Assembly (NCBI GenBank): GCA_025964685.1
Contig: JAOPYG010000377.1
Span: forward strand, 35,123 to 99,122
DNA from: Actinoallomurus sp.
Lineage (GTDB): Bacteria > Actinomycetota > Actinomycetes > Streptosporangiales > Streptosporangiaceae
Direction: 5' to 3'
DNA length: 64,000 nucleotides
Shown here: one piece after another, positions 17,374-26,305 of the stretch
How positions within the stretch are numbered: position 1 is the first letter of the stretch
Layout: each line of letters begins with the position of its first letter
Program-made: the position numbers and the translations under genes
Notes under the pieces: generated by a model
Database searches by the model: none
Seen by the model: only the letters and a program-made list of their open reading frames with translations
What the model was told of the DNA's origin: nothing

Positions 17374-18597
17374 ATGGACATCCAGCGCGGACTGCGCAGA
17401 CTCGCGCCCGACGCGCTGCTCGCCGTCGCCGTGGCCGGTTTCGTGCTGGCCAGCGCCGCGATCGCTCCCCCCGGCCGTACCCATCTCGACCTGCTCGGCT
17501 ACGTCCTCCTGCTGGCCGGTCCGGCGGCGCTCGCCGCGTGCCGGCGCGCACCGGTGCCGGCGCTGCTCGTCACGACGGTGTGCGTGCTCGGTTATCTCCT
17601 GCGCGGCTATCCGGGTGTCGCCGCGGCGCTCCCGGTGATGGTCGCGCTCCTGATCGCCGTGCGGAGTGGCCACCGGCTGAGCGCGCTGGCGCCCGTCGTC
17701 GCCATCGTCATCGTCGTGGTGGCCGACCTGACGATCATCGACGGCCAGGACGTCCGGCAGATCATCGAAGACCGGTTCCTGCTGTGCGGATGGCTGGTGG
17801 CCAGCGCGGTCCTGGGCGAGACGTTCCGGCAGTGGGCCGCCTACACCGAGCAGGTCGAAGAGCGCGCGGCCGACGCCGAACGCACCCGTGAGGAGGCGGC
17901 GCTGCGCCGGGCCGGAGAGGAGCGGCTGCGCATCGCTCGGGAGCTGCACGACTCGCTCACCCACAGCATCTCCATCATCAAGGTCCAGGCCGGCGTGGCC
18001 ATCCACCTCGCCCGCAAACGCGGTGAGGAGGCTCCGGAGGCACTGGTGGCCGTCCAGGAGGCCAGCACCGAGGCGATGCGCGAGCTGCGTGCCACCCTGG
18101 AGATCCTGCGCGACGTCGACACCGGCGCGCCGGCCGACGCCGACGCATCGGACAACTGCTGTGACCGGCTCGCCAGCCTGATCCAGCGGACGCGCGCGGC
18201 CGGCCTGCCCACCACCATGACGATCACCGGTGACGAACGCGCGCTTCCCCCCGAGCTCGATCGTGCGGCGTACCGGATCGTCCAGGAGGCGCTCACCAAC
18301 GTCGGCAAGCACGCCGGTCCGGCCTCCGCGACCGTCCACATCGACTACGGAGCGCATGAGCTGACGGTATGCGTCGACGACGATGGTGCGGCGCCGGCGG
18401 ACGCCGGGCACGTGCCGGGCGTCGGACTCAGGGGGATGCGCGAACGCGTCACCGCGCTCGGCGGCCGGCTGAACGCGACGTCGAGGCCCGAGGGCGGCTT
18501 CACCGTACGAGCCGAACTCCCCGTCCCTGCCGCGTCCAGTGAGCGAGCCATCGAACATCGCGGTTTCGCCGATCATGAGGTGAAAGAGCAAGCGTGA
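17374..18597 (+). CDS. Two-component sensor histidine kinase (HisKA_3/NarL type)
   Basis: A 407-residue kinase with four or so hydrophobic segments in its first 150 residues and almost no extracytoplasmic domain, so it probably senses through the membrane. The dimerisation/phosphoacceptor helix carries ARELHDSLTHSISIIKVQAG near residue 188, with His as the phosphorylated residue. The ATPase domain shows QEALTNVGKHA and VGLRGMRERV. The gene overlaps the response regulator by GTGA. Similar pairs in actinomycetes often control neighbouring ABC genes, here the divergent DrrA-like ATPase. Confidence 0.9.
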   Translation: MDIQRGLRRLAPDALLAVAVAGFVLASAAIAPPGRTHLDLLGYVLLLAGPAALAACRRAPVPALLVTTVCVLGYLLRGYPGVAAALPVMVALLIAVRSGHRLSALAPVVAIVIVVVADLTIIDGQDVRQIIEDRFLLCGWLVASAVLGETFRQWAAYTEQVEERAADAERTREEAALRRAGEERLRIARELHDSLTHSISIIKVQAGVAIHLARKRGEEAPEALVAVQEASTEAMRELRATLEILRDVDTGAPADADASDNCCDRLASLIQRTRAAGLPTTMTITGDERALPPELDRAAYRIVQEALTNVGKHAGPASATVHIDYGAHELTVCVDDDGAAPADAGHVPGVGLRGMRERVTALGGRLNATSRPEGGFTVRAELPVPAASSERAIEHRGFADHEVKEQA

Positions 18598-19304
18598 TCC
18601 GCGTACTGCTCGTCGACGACCAGGTTCTCATCCGTGCGGGCTTCCGAGCGTTGCTGCAGGCAGAGGACGACATCGAGGTGATCGCCGAGGGAGGCGACGG
18701 CCGGCAGGCGATCGAGCTCGCCAGGGAGCACGTGCCCGATGTGGCGCTGATCGACGTTCAAATGCCCGTGCTCGACGGCATCGAGGCGACGAGGCAGATC
18801 GCCGCCGACCCGCGCCTGTCGGGCGTGCACGTCGTCATCCTGACCAACTACGGCCTCGACGAGTACGTGTACAACGCGCTCCGGGCGGGCGCCGCCGGTT
18901 TCCTGCTCAAGGACACCGACCCCTCCGACCTTCTCCATGGCCTGCGGGTGGCGGCGCGAGGCGACGCACTACTCTCCCCCGCCATAACCCGGAGACTCAT
19001 CGGCGAGTTCGTCTCCCGCCCGCCGAGCGCCGGCCCCCAAGAGCTCGACATCCTCACCAACCGGGAACGCGAAGTGGTCGCACTGGCCGCCCAGGGCCTG
19101 TCCAACGACGAGATCGCCGCGCAGATGGTCATCAGCCCCGCCACGGCGAAGACCCACATCAGCCGGGCCATGACCAAACTGTCTGCCCGTGACCGGGCCC
19201 AACTCGTGGTCTTCGCGTACGAGACCGGGCTGGTCACCGCGCGGAAGGCCCGGCCGACCCGCCAGCCGCCGAACTCCGACCCGACCGCGCCCGGCGGTCG
19301 TTGA
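18594..19304 (+). CDS. NarL/LuxR-family response regulator
   Basis: A 236-residue regulator starting at GTG inside the kinase stop (GTGA overlap). The receiver domain has the acidic pair VDDQ, phosphoacceptor Asp54 in ALIDVQMPVLDG, the conserved Thr in VILTN and Lys in FLLKDT. The C-terminal LuxR helix-turn-helix reads LTNREREVVALAAQGLSNDEIA, then SPATAKTHISRAMTKL. It should be phosphorylated by the upstream kinase and bind promoters as a dimer. The short tail after residue 215 is Pro-rich and probably disordered. Confidence 0.92.
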   Translation: MIRVLLVDDQVLIRAGFRALLQAEDDIEVIAEGGDGRQAIELAREHVPDVALIDVQMPVLDGIEATRQIAADPRLSGVHVVILTNYGLDEYVYNALRAGAAGFLLKDTDPSDLLHGLRVAARGDALLSPAITRRLIGEFVSRPPSAGPQELDILTNREREVVALAAQGLSNDEIAAQMVISPATAKTHISRAMTKLSARDRAQLVVFAYETGLVTARKARPTRQPPNSDPTAPGGR

Positions 19305-19313
19305 AGCGGCCGC

Positions 19314-19360
19314 GACCGCGAGTACGCACCCATGCCCGAGACGTACTCGCGATCGCGGTC
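19314..19360. terminator. Imperfect bidirectional hairpin
   Basis: GACCGCGAGTACG (19314-19326) can pair with CGTACTCGCG...CGGTC (19342-19360), with a six-base bulge in the second arm. It lies between the convergent response regulator and methyltransferase genes. Confidence 0.55.
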
Positions 19361-19375
19361 CGCGTCTGCTCGCCA

Positions 19376-20380
19376 TTACGCGGGAGTCGCCTCCACGATG
19401 GCGGGCGCACCGGGGGCCAGCGGGATGACCCGGTCGAGCCGGAGCCCGGCCTCCTGGAAAAGGCCGGCGAACTCGGCCTCGGTGCGCTCGCGGCCGCCGT
19501 AGGCCAGCATCACCAGGTCGAGGAAGACGGGCAGATCCGGTCCGGAGCCCGGCGTCAGGACGAACTCCACCGAGAGCAACCGGGCGTGCGCGGGCATGGC
19601 CTCCCGCACGTTGGTCAGGATCCGCACGGCGTTCTTGTCGTCCCAGTCGTGCAGGACGTGCTTGAGCAGGTAACCGTCCGCTTCGCCGGGGATCGTGTTG
19701 AAGAAGTCACCGCTGACCGTCTCGCTGCGGTCGGTGAGCGCGGAGAGGTAGCGGTCGGATCGGGCGACGACCTCGGCCCGGTCCAGCAGGACGCCGTAGA
19801 GGTGCGGGTGCGTCTCCAGGACGGTCGCCAGCAGGCTGCCCTCGCCGCCGCCGACGTCCACGACCCGTTTCCAGGAGGAGAAGTCGTACGCCTGCGCGAC
19901 CATGGGGTTGATCAGGGCGGAGAAGTTGGTCATCGCCGCGTCGAATGTCGAGGCCGACTCGGCACCGTGCTCGTGGAAGTAGTCGAACAGGCCGGTACCC
20001 GACGTGGGGTCGAAGGCAGGCACGCCATCGTTGATGACCTGCGGGAACGCCTTCCAGGTCTCGAGCATCCATTCTTCGGCGAAGCACAGGACGAAATCGC
20101 GGACGGTCCCGGGCACACCGGAGCGCAGGGCCTCTGACAGCGGCGTGTTGGCGTACGCCGACTCGCCCTCGGCCTGGAAGACACCGATGGAGGCGAGGGC
20201 ACGTAGCAGGCGGTGCATCGCGACCGCGTCCATGCCGGTGATCGACGCGAGCTCGGCGACGGGCTTGGGGCCGTCGGCGAGGTGATCGGCGAGTTCGAGC
20301 CGCGCAGCGATATGCAGGGCGCGGGCCCGCCACATGCCGAACAGGATATCCAGAATCTTTTGCGGCGGAGGCTCGTCCAC
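19376..20380 (-). CDS. SAM-dependent O-methyltransferase (acetylserotonin OMT-like)
   Basis: About 334 residues from the GTG at 20380, which follows AAGGAG by eight bases; longer in-frame starts run into the divergent promoter. An N-terminal dimerisation/winged-helix domain (ARLELADHLADGPKPVAELA, then MHRLLRALASIGVF) precedes the Rossmann domain with the SAM site VVDVGGGEGSLLATVL. The catalytic His is in LKHVLHDWDD. This is the layout of polyketide O-methyltransferases such as TcmN/DnrK relatives, which methylate phenol or sugar hydroxyls. It is divergent from the ethylmalonyl-CoA mutase gene, and its substrate is unknown. Confidence 0.9.
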   Translation of the reverse strand: MDEPPPQKILDILFGMWRARALHIAARLELADHLADGPKPVAELASITGMDAVAMHRLLRALASIGVFQAEGESAYANTPLSEALRSGVPGTVRDFVLCFAEEWMLETWKAFPQVINDGVPAFDPTSGTGLFDYFHEHGAESASTFDAAMTNFSALINPMVAQAYDFSSWKRVVDVGGGEGSLLATVLETHPHLYGVLLDRAEVVARSDRYLSALTDRSETVSGDFFNTIPGEADGYLLKHVLHDWDDKNAVRILTNVREAMPAHARLLSVEFVLTPGSGPDLPVFLDLVMLAYGGRERTEAEFAGLFQEAGLRLDRVIPLAPGAPAIVEATPA

Positions 20381-20547
20381 GGTCTCGCTCCTTCTTCTAC
20401 GGCGTCGCAGCCTTGGCGAACGTACGTTGCAAGTCTGCACGGGACACAATCTCGCCGGGTCTCTTAAATTGCTCGACAATGGGCGTTCCGCCGGTGTCCG
20501 GTAGGCAATTTCATTTCCCCAGGCCATGGCGGTGTAGACGGCGGGCA

Positions 20548-20565
20548 GCAATCTGGGCGATGACA
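20548..20565 (+). promoter_or_regulatory. 18-bp motif shared with the SARP promoter region
   Basis: The 18 bases GCAATCTGGGCGATGACA, in the 245-base gap between the divergent methyltransferase and mutase genes, are identical to 59533-59550 upstream of the SARP gene. An exact match in two promoter regions 39 kb apart suggests a common regulator-binding site. Confidence 0.5.
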
Positions 20566-20625
20566 ACCGGCCGGTCACGCGCCCAGTGTGGGTTGCGCCG
20601 CCGACCGGCGAGGGGATGAGGATGA

Positions 20626-22605
20626 ATGAATGACCGTCCCTGGCTGATGCGGACCTACGCCGGGCACTCATCCCCTCGAACGTCGAACGCGCTGTACCGG
20701 ACCAATCTCGCCAAAGGTCAGAATGGGCTGTCCGTCGCGTTCGACCTTCCCACCCAGACCGGCTATGACCCCGACCACGAGCTCGCGCGTGGCGCGGTCG
20801 GAAGAGTCGGCGTGCCCATCGCCGACCTGGGGGACATGCGCGCGTTGTTCAGCGGGATACCGCTGGACCTGATGAACACCTCGATGACGATCAACGCGCC
20901 CGCGGCGTGGCTGCTGGCGCTGTACCAGACGGTCGCCGAGGAACAGGGGCACCGGGCCGCCGCGCTGGCCGGGACCACGCAGAACGACATCATGAAGGAA
21001 TACCTGTCGCGCGGCACCTACATCTTTCCTCCCGAGCCGTCGATGCGGCTGACGACCGATGTGATCGCCTACGCCGTCACCGAGATGCCGCGGTGGAATC
21101 CGATCAACATCTGCTCGTACCACCTCCGCGAGGCGGGGGCCACCGCCGTACAGGAGATCGCCTTCGCGCTGGCCAACGCGATGGCCGTACTCGATGCGGT
21201 CCGCGATTCGGGTCAGGTGCCGCCCTCGCGGCTGCCGGACGTCGTCGGCCGGGTCTCGTTCTTCGTCAGCGCCGGCGTCCGGTTCGTCGAGGAGCTCTGC
21301 AAGATGCGGGCGTTCACCGCTCTGTGGGACGGCATCGCCCGCGACCGGTACGGGGTGACCGACCCCGCGTTACGGCGGTTCCGGTACGGCGTGCAGGTCA
21401 ACTCCCTGGGTCTCAGCGAGTCCCAGCCGGAGAACAACCTCCAGCGAATCGTCCTGAGCATGCTCGGCGTCAGCCTCTCGAAGAACGCCCGGGCCCGCGC
21501 GATCCAGTTGCCGGCGTGGAACGAGGCGATGGGCCTGCCGCGCCCGCGCGACCAGCAGTGGTCCCTGCGCGTTCAGCAGGTGCTCGCGCACGAGAGCGAC
21601 CTGCTCGAGCACGGGGACCTGTTCGACGGCTCCCCCGTCATCGAGGCCAAGGTCGACGAGCTGTGCGAGCAGGCACGGGAGCAGGTCGCCCGGATCGAGT
21701 CGATGGGCGGCGCCGTCGCCGCGATCGACGTCATGCGATCGGAGCTGGTGGCGGCGCACGCCCGCCAGCGATGGCGGCTGGAGACGGGCGAGGACGCACG
21801 CGTCGGCGTCAACGTCTTCACCGAGACCGAGCCGAGCCCCCTGTTGACCGGCGTCGACGCGGCCGTCGAACCACCGGACCCGGACGCCGAGGCGGCGGCG
21901 GTGGGCTCCGTACGCGCCTGGCGTCACGCCCGGGACGCGCACGCTGCCGGCCGCGCGCTGGACCGCCTGCGCGCACACGCCACCGCCGGCGCGAACGTGA
22001 TGCCGGCGACGCTCGCCTGCGCACGTTCCGGCGTGACGACCGGGGAATGGGCGGGCGCGCTGCGCGAGGTGTTCGGCGAGTACCGGGCACCCGGCGGTGT
22101 CCCCGGCTCGCATGTCGCCGCGCCGTCGTCCGGACTCGCCGAGCTGCGTGATGCCGTGGTTCGAACCGCCTCTGACCTGGGCGAACGTCCCCGTCTGCTG
22201 ATCGGGAAGCCGGGCCTGGACGGTCATTCCAACGGCGCCGAGCAGATCGCGTTGCGCGCCCGCGACGCCGGGTTCGAGGTGGTGTACCTCGGCATCCGGC
22301 TCACTCCCGCGCAGATCGTCGCCGCCGCGGTCGAGGAGAGCGTCCACTGCGTCGGCCTGTCCCTCATGTCGGGCGCCTACGGACCGCCGGTCCGGCAGGT
22401 GATCGGTGGCCTGCGGAGCCACGGCGTCGCCGACGTGCCGGTCATCGCCGGCGGCATCATCTCCGCCGAGAGCGCGCAGGAACTGCTCGGCCTCGGGGTC
22501 TCCGCCGTCTACACGCCGAAGGACTACACGATCAGCTCGATCGTCCGCGACATCGTCGGCCTCATCCGGCGGGCCAACCGCCTGCCCGCACTCGGAAAAA
22601 CCTAG
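20626..22605 (+). CDS. ecm: Ethylmalonyl-CoA mutase (MeaA-like, B12-dependent)
   Basis: A 659-residue acyl-CoA mutase. The N-terminal catalytic barrel carries the family hallmarks PWLMRTYAGHS, GLSVAFDLPTQTGYD, TTQNDIMKEYLSRGTY and NICSYHLREAGAT. The C-terminal B12 domain has the cobalt-ligand motif GLDGHSNGAEQ near residue 530. The sequence resembles MeaA/ethylmalonyl-CoA mutase more than methylmalonyl- or isobutyryl-CoA mutase, which differ at the N-terminus or are split. It interconverts ethylmalonyl- and methylsuccinyl-CoA in the ethylmalonyl-CoA pathway. It is followed after 15 bases by ccr, so the pair forms a precursor-supply operon feeding the polyketide synthase. Confidence 0.9.
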   Translation: MNDRPWLMRTYAGHSSPRTSNALYRTNLAKGQNGLSVAFDLPTQTGYDPDHELARGAVGRVGVPIADLGDMRALFSGIPLDLMNTSMTINAPAAWLLALYQTVAEEQGHRAAALAGTTQNDIMKEYLSRGTYIFPPEPSMRLTTDVIAYAVTEMPRWNPINICSYHLREAGATAVQEIAFALANAMAVLDAVRDSGQVPPSRLPDVVGRVSFFVSAGVRFVEELCKMRAFTALWDGIARDRYGVTDPALRRFRYGVQVNSLGLSESQPENNLQRIVLSMLGVSLSKNARARAIQLPAWNEAMGLPRPRDQQWSLRVQQVLAHESDLLEHGDLFDGSPVIEAKVDELCEQAREQVARIESMGGAVAAIDVMRSELVAAHARQRWRLETGEDARVGVNVFTETEPSPLLTGVDAAVEPPDPDAEAAAVGSVRAWRHARDAHAAGRALDRLRAHATAGANVMPATLACARSGVTTGEWAGALREVFGEYRAPGGVPGSHVAAPSSGLAELRDAVVRTASDLGERPRLLIGKPGLDGHSNGAEQIALRARDAGFEVVYLGIRLTPAQIVAAAVEESVHCVGLSLMSGAYGPPVRQVIGGLRSHGVADVPVIAGGIISAESAQELLGLGVSAVYTPKDYTISSIVRDIVGLIRRANRLPALGKT

Positions 22606-22620
22606 CGATCAGGAAGAGAA

Positions 22621-24045
22621 ATGCAGAACATCCTCGAAGCGGTGCTCTCCGACGGCATCCGCGCGGAAGATCTGGCCAACCTGCCGCTGCCCGCCTCCTA
22701 CCGTGCTCTCACCATCCACAAGGACGAGATCGGCATGTTCGACGGGATGGCCACGCGCGACAAGGACCCCCGCGCCTCCCTGCACCTGGACGAGGTACCG
22801 GTGCCGGAACCGGACGCCGGTGAGGCGCTCATCGCGGTGATGGCCAGTTCGGTGAACTACAACACCGTGTGGTCATCGATCTTCGAACCGGTGCCGACGT
22901 TCATGTTCCTGGAGCGCTACGGACGCCGGTCACCGGCGGCCCGGCGCCACGACCAGCCGTACCACGTGCTCGGCTCGGACCTCTCGGGAGTCGTCCTGCG
23001 GGTCGGCGCCGGCGTACAGCGCTGGAAGCCCGGGGACACGGTCGTCGCGCACTGCCTCTCGGTCGAGCTGGAGAGCCCCGAGGGTCACGACGACACGATG
23101 CTCGACCCCGAACAGCGCATCTGGGGATACGAGACGAACTTCGGCGGTCTCGCGGAGCTGGCCCTCGTCAAGGCCAACCAGCTGATGCCCAAGCCCGCGC
23201 ACCTGACGTGGGAGGAATCCGCCTCCCCCGGCCTGGTCCACTCCACCGCCTACCGCCAGCTCGTGTCGCGGAACGGCGCCAACATGAAGCAGGGCGACAT
23301 CGTGCTGATCTGGGGCGCGTGCGGGGGGCTCGGGTCGTACGCCATCCAGCTCGCCCTGAACGGCGGCGCGATCCCGGTCTGCGTGGTCTCCTCCCCCGAG
23401 AAGGCCGCGCTCTGCCGGGCGATGGGAGCCGAACTGACCATCGACCGCGTCGCCGAAGGCTTCTCCTTCTGGACCGAGGGCGGCGAGGCGGACAAGAAAG
23501 AGTGGCGAAGGTTCAAGGGCCGCATCCGCGAACTCACCGGCGGAGAGGACCCGGACATCGTCTTCGAACACCCGGGACGCGAGACGTTCGGAGCGAGCGT
23601 CTTCGTCGCCTCACGCGGCGGCACGATCGTCACCTGCGCCTCCACCAGCGGCTACGAACACCACTTCGACAACCGGTACCTGTGGATGCACCTGAAGAAG
23701 ATCATCGGCACGCACTTCGCCAACTACCGGGAGGCGTGGCTGGCCAACCGGCTCGTCACCCGCGGCCTGGTCCATCCGACACTGTCGGTGACCTACCCCC
23801 TGGACCAGGCCGCGGAGGCCGTACGGAACGTCCAGCAGAACCTGCACGTCGGCAAGATCGGCGTACGCTGCCTGGCCCCGGCCGACGGCCTGGGCGTGAG
23901 CGACCCCCTGCTCCGCGCGGAGGTCGCGGACAACCTGGACCTCTTCCAGCGCTGGAACGCCATCTCGCCCCCGGAACCCGAGCTGCGGCCGGCCGCCCTG
24001 GTGGACTCTCCCATGGCCGCCCAGGCCCCCCAGCCCGGCACCTGA
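22621..24045 (+). CDS. ccr: Crotonyl-CoA carboxylase/reductase
   Basis: A 474-residue member of the medium-chain dehydrogenase superfamily. Family-specific stretches include LGSDLSGVVLRVGAGVQRWKPGD, the NADPH site in IWGACGGLGSYAIQLA, and EHPGRETFGASVFV. The enzyme reductively carboxylates crotonyl-CoA to (2S)-ethylmalonyl-CoA with NADPH and CO2. In polyketide clusters it supplies ethylmalonyl-CoA as an extender unit, or intermediates for methylmalonyl-CoA formation through the neighbouring mutase. The start follows AGGAAGAGAA. Neither acyltransferase seen in this window has a clear ethylmalonyl motif, so its role here could be carbon supply rather than direct extender use. Confidence 0.94.
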   Translation: MQNILEAVLSDGIRAEDLANLPLPASYRALTIHKDEIGMFDGMATRDKDPRASLHLDEVPVPEPDAGEALIAVMASSVNYNTVWSSIFEPVPTFMFLERYGRRSPAARRHDQPYHVLGSDLSGVVLRVGAGVQRWKPGDTVVAHCLSVELESPEGHDDTMLDPEQRIWGYETNFGGLAELALVKANQLMPKPAHLTWEESASPGLVHSTAYRQLVSRNGANMKQGDIVLIWGACGGLGSYAIQLALNGGAIPVCVVSSPEKAALCRAMGAELTIDRVAEGFSFWTEGGEADKKEWRRFKGRIRELTGGEDPDIVFEHPGRETFGASVFVASRGGTIVTCASTSGYEHHFDNRYLWMHLKKIIGTHFANYREAWLANRLVTRGLVHPTLSVTYPLDQAAEAVRNVQQNLHVGKIGVRCLAPADGLGVSDPLLRAEVADNLDLFQRWNAISPPEPELRPAALVDSPMAAQAPQPGT

Positions 24046-24128
24046 CCCGCCGAACGCCGCAAGCGCCGACACCTCACCACCGGTCAGGCGGGATGACCGC
24101 CCTCACCTGGCGCGCCATGAAGTAGCCA

Positions 24129-24145
24129 TCACCGGAGGCCGGTGA
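24129..24145 (+). terminator. Hairpin after ccr
   Basis: TCACCGG-AGG-CCGGTGA forms a perfect 7-bp stem 84 bases after the ccr stop, partly extended by flanking GTAG/CTAC. There is no T tract. Confidence 0.5.
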
Positions 24146-24494
24146 CCTACGAGCATCATCGGAATGGTCTGCGATGGACCTCGCCACCACCCGAGGCCGG
24201 CATCCCTCGCCGGCACCTGTCGGTGGCGCCTCGGTGGTGGCTAAAGCCTGCGCGCACTGATGTCCCCACCCGGGGGCCGCCTGGTCCCCCGGAAACCACG
24301 TCACCGCGGGCCGGACGCCCCCGGAGCCGGCTTCGGGGTGTCCCGCTGGGCAGCGGCGACGTGGTCCGGCACGGGTGAATGGGGTCTGCCGATCCCCCAC
24401 CTTGCTACGTGTGCGCTGGTCAAAGGTGTTGTCGGTCAAGGAATACCGCCTACCGGAATTCTAGGGCCTGAATTCACGGCATTGGCTCACCAGG

Positions 24495-24506
24495 AAGTTT
24501 TAACTT
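24495..24506. repeat. Inverted repeat AAGTT-TT-AACTT, copy 1
   Basis: AAGTTTTAACTT is a perfect 5-bp inverted repeat around two bases, extended by one more pair (G/C) on each side. A near-identical copy occurs 587 bases downstream and a half-site (AAGTTAAC) near 24965. It is a candidate operator. Confidence 0.4.
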
Positions 24507-25081
24507 CTCGTTACCAACCGTTTTCTGAAACATTACGACCGCCGAAATGCAAACGCCGGCCAGCGGCGCCTGTGTCCATACCGCTTGTCAAAGCGGGCGA
24601 ACGCGGCACCCCATTCCCCTCACCGTCTGCGCCCGCCCCGTAAGGGCCGCAGGGCGCCGTACCGGGCCATCCACAGGCCGACACGAAGGGTTCTAGCGGG
24701 CCCTGGGCGCTCCGGCACGCGTTCCGGCCGGGAGTCGTCGACCACCGGTAGCGCCGCTCACAGGCGTCCCAGCGCTCACGACAACGCAGCCGTACACCAG
24801 GGCACCCCGCTTCAGGTTCTCCCGATCTCGAGAAAGTGCCGCCCGAAAGTAAGGCGTATTTGCGCCATCACGCACTGCTACGGCAAGTTGCCGTCCGGCA
24901 TTGAGCAAGGGGGAAGAAGACACCTTTTCGCCCGTGGGTAATCATGACTTGCGGCGGGTGTTGGAAGTTAACAGTCGGAGGCAACGGTTTACAAGAAAGA
25001 AACAACAGAGGGTCACGCTTTTGCCACAGGTCGATACCGGACAGTGCTCGGACGCTCGACTCTAAATGGCTCCGTCAATTC

Positions 25082-25093
25082 AAGTTTCAACTT
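25082..25093. repeat. Inverted repeat AAGTT-TC-AACTT, copy 2
   Basis: AAGTTTCAACTT matches the copy at 24495 in 11 of 12 positions. It lies about 340 bases upstream of the AraC-type gene, within an AT-richer segment. Confidence 0.4.
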
Positions 25094-25433
25094 AATCGCA
25101 GATGACGTTGCGATCTCGATTCGACCCATCCACACAAAAAATCGGCTGTTCCCGTGAGATCCGCCGACGAAAGTGATCGCGGCGCAGTATCCGCGGTTCG
25201 AGACGGGCGGAGTGGCCGGCGGCGAGCGTACAGCCGTCGGTGGTCCGCTCCGGACGAACACGGCCGCTGCTCGACGGCGCGGATTCGCGAGCGCCGGCTT
25301 GCCGCAACGAGAGGCATGACCCCTCTCACGGCTCACGTACCACCAGCACCGAGGAGCCGCGTACCCCGCGCGCCTCTGAACGGCATTGATCGGGAGCACC
25401 TTTCCGCCAGAGCAGGTTCATCGGGAGCAGACC

Positions 25434-26171
25434 ATGGAACACCTGATTGAACGCGCCGTAGTAGCCATTTACGAGCGGTACAGCGAGCCGATCCACCTCG
25501 AAGAGCTGGCCCGGACGGCGATGCTGAGCAAGTTCCATTTCCTGCGCGTGTTCCGTTGTGTGACCGGCGTGACGCCGGGCCGCTTCCTCAGCGCCGTCCG
25601 CCTGCAGGAGGCCAAACGACTGTTGCTGACCACGTCGTTCAACGTCGCCTACATCTCGGCGCAGGTGGGCTACAGCGGCACGGGCACCTTCACTCGCCGG
25701 TTCACCGAGTCGGTCGGCCTTTCACCGACCCAATACCGGAAGATGAGCCGCGGAGACCCGAGCATTCAGATGAAACGGGCCGCGCCTCATCTGATGTCCA
25801 AGGTCAGCGGTTCCGTGTCCGGGACCATCGACGCCGTCGGAGTGACCCTGTCATCGATTTACATCGGCGCTTTCGACAGCCCCATTCTCCAGGGTCATCC
25901 CGCGGCGTCGGTGGACGTACCGGAGCCGGGCACATTCCGGCTGGACTCCGTACCTCCCGGGACCTGGTACATCCACGCGGTGGCTCACGGCTCAGATCTG
26001 CCGACGGCCCCGTACTGCGACGAGCCCCTGCTCGTCGACACGGTCGGACCGGTCATCGTCCGCCCGAACCGGCAGCTGGACCTCGACGTGACGGTGCGGC
26101 CCCTGGACTGGAGCCGCCCCCCGATACTGTTCGCGCTTCCCGGTCTGGACCCTGTGCCCACCGCGACCTGA
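25434..26171 (+). CDS. AraC-family transcriptional regulator, paralogue of the first
   Basis: A 245-residue protein starting at the ATG 25434 behind GGGAG. The N-terminal AraC double helix-turn-helix is clear (LEELARTAMLSKFHFLRVFR, then ISAQVGYSGTGTFTRRFTES, ending SPTQYRKM). The C-terminal 140 residues match the unusual domain of the regulator at 1620 (IYIGAFDSP, VPPGTWYIHAV, VGPVIV, LFALPGL). No in-frame TTA codon was noticed here, unlike its paralogue. It faces the ketosteroid-dehydrogenase-like gene convergently. It probably regulates cluster genes through the repeats in the long upstream gap. The effector is unknown. Confidence 0.88.
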   Translation: MEHLIERAVVAIYERYSEPIHLEELARTAMLSKFHFLRVFRCVTGVTPGRFLSAVRLQEAKRLLLTTSFNVAYISAQVGYSGTGTFTRRFTESVGLSPTQYRKMSRGDPSIQMKRAAPHLMSKVSGSVSGTIDAVGVTLSSIYIGAFDSPILQGHPAASVDVPEPGTFRLDSVPPGTWYIHAVAHGSDLPTAPYCDEPLLVDTVGPVIVRPNRQLDLDVTVRPLDWSRPPILFALPGLDPVPTAT

Positions 26172-26305
26172 CGAACACCTGGTCAGTACGTGGCCTCGGC
26201 CCGCGCACGGCGCACCCCGTGCTCCGGCCGTAGCCCGCGAGCCCGGCCGACGAGCACGCCTCAGCGGCATGATCCGGCAGCGTCGCCGGCACCCGCCGGC
26301 CGGGA

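Larger units (their letters stand above)
24146..25433. other. Long non-coding stretch upstream of the second AraC gene
   Basis: About 1.3 kb without a supported gene. Parts of 24430-24560 and 24930-25120 are clearly less GC-rich than the rest of the window, as is common for regulator promoters. A long-range stem (CCACCAC..CGAGG near 24184 with CCTCGGTGGTGG near 24229) and two copies of an AAGTT-AACTT inverted repeat are present. Short ORFs in it lack Shine-Dalgarno sites and codon bias. It may hold promoters, a long leader or a small RNA, none of which I can prove. Confidence 0.5.

Noticed and set aside
25013..25399. 128-codon minus-strand ORF in the long gap
   Set aside because: No Shine-Dalgarno, mixed composition and no motif. 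It overlaps the likely promoter of the AraC gene.
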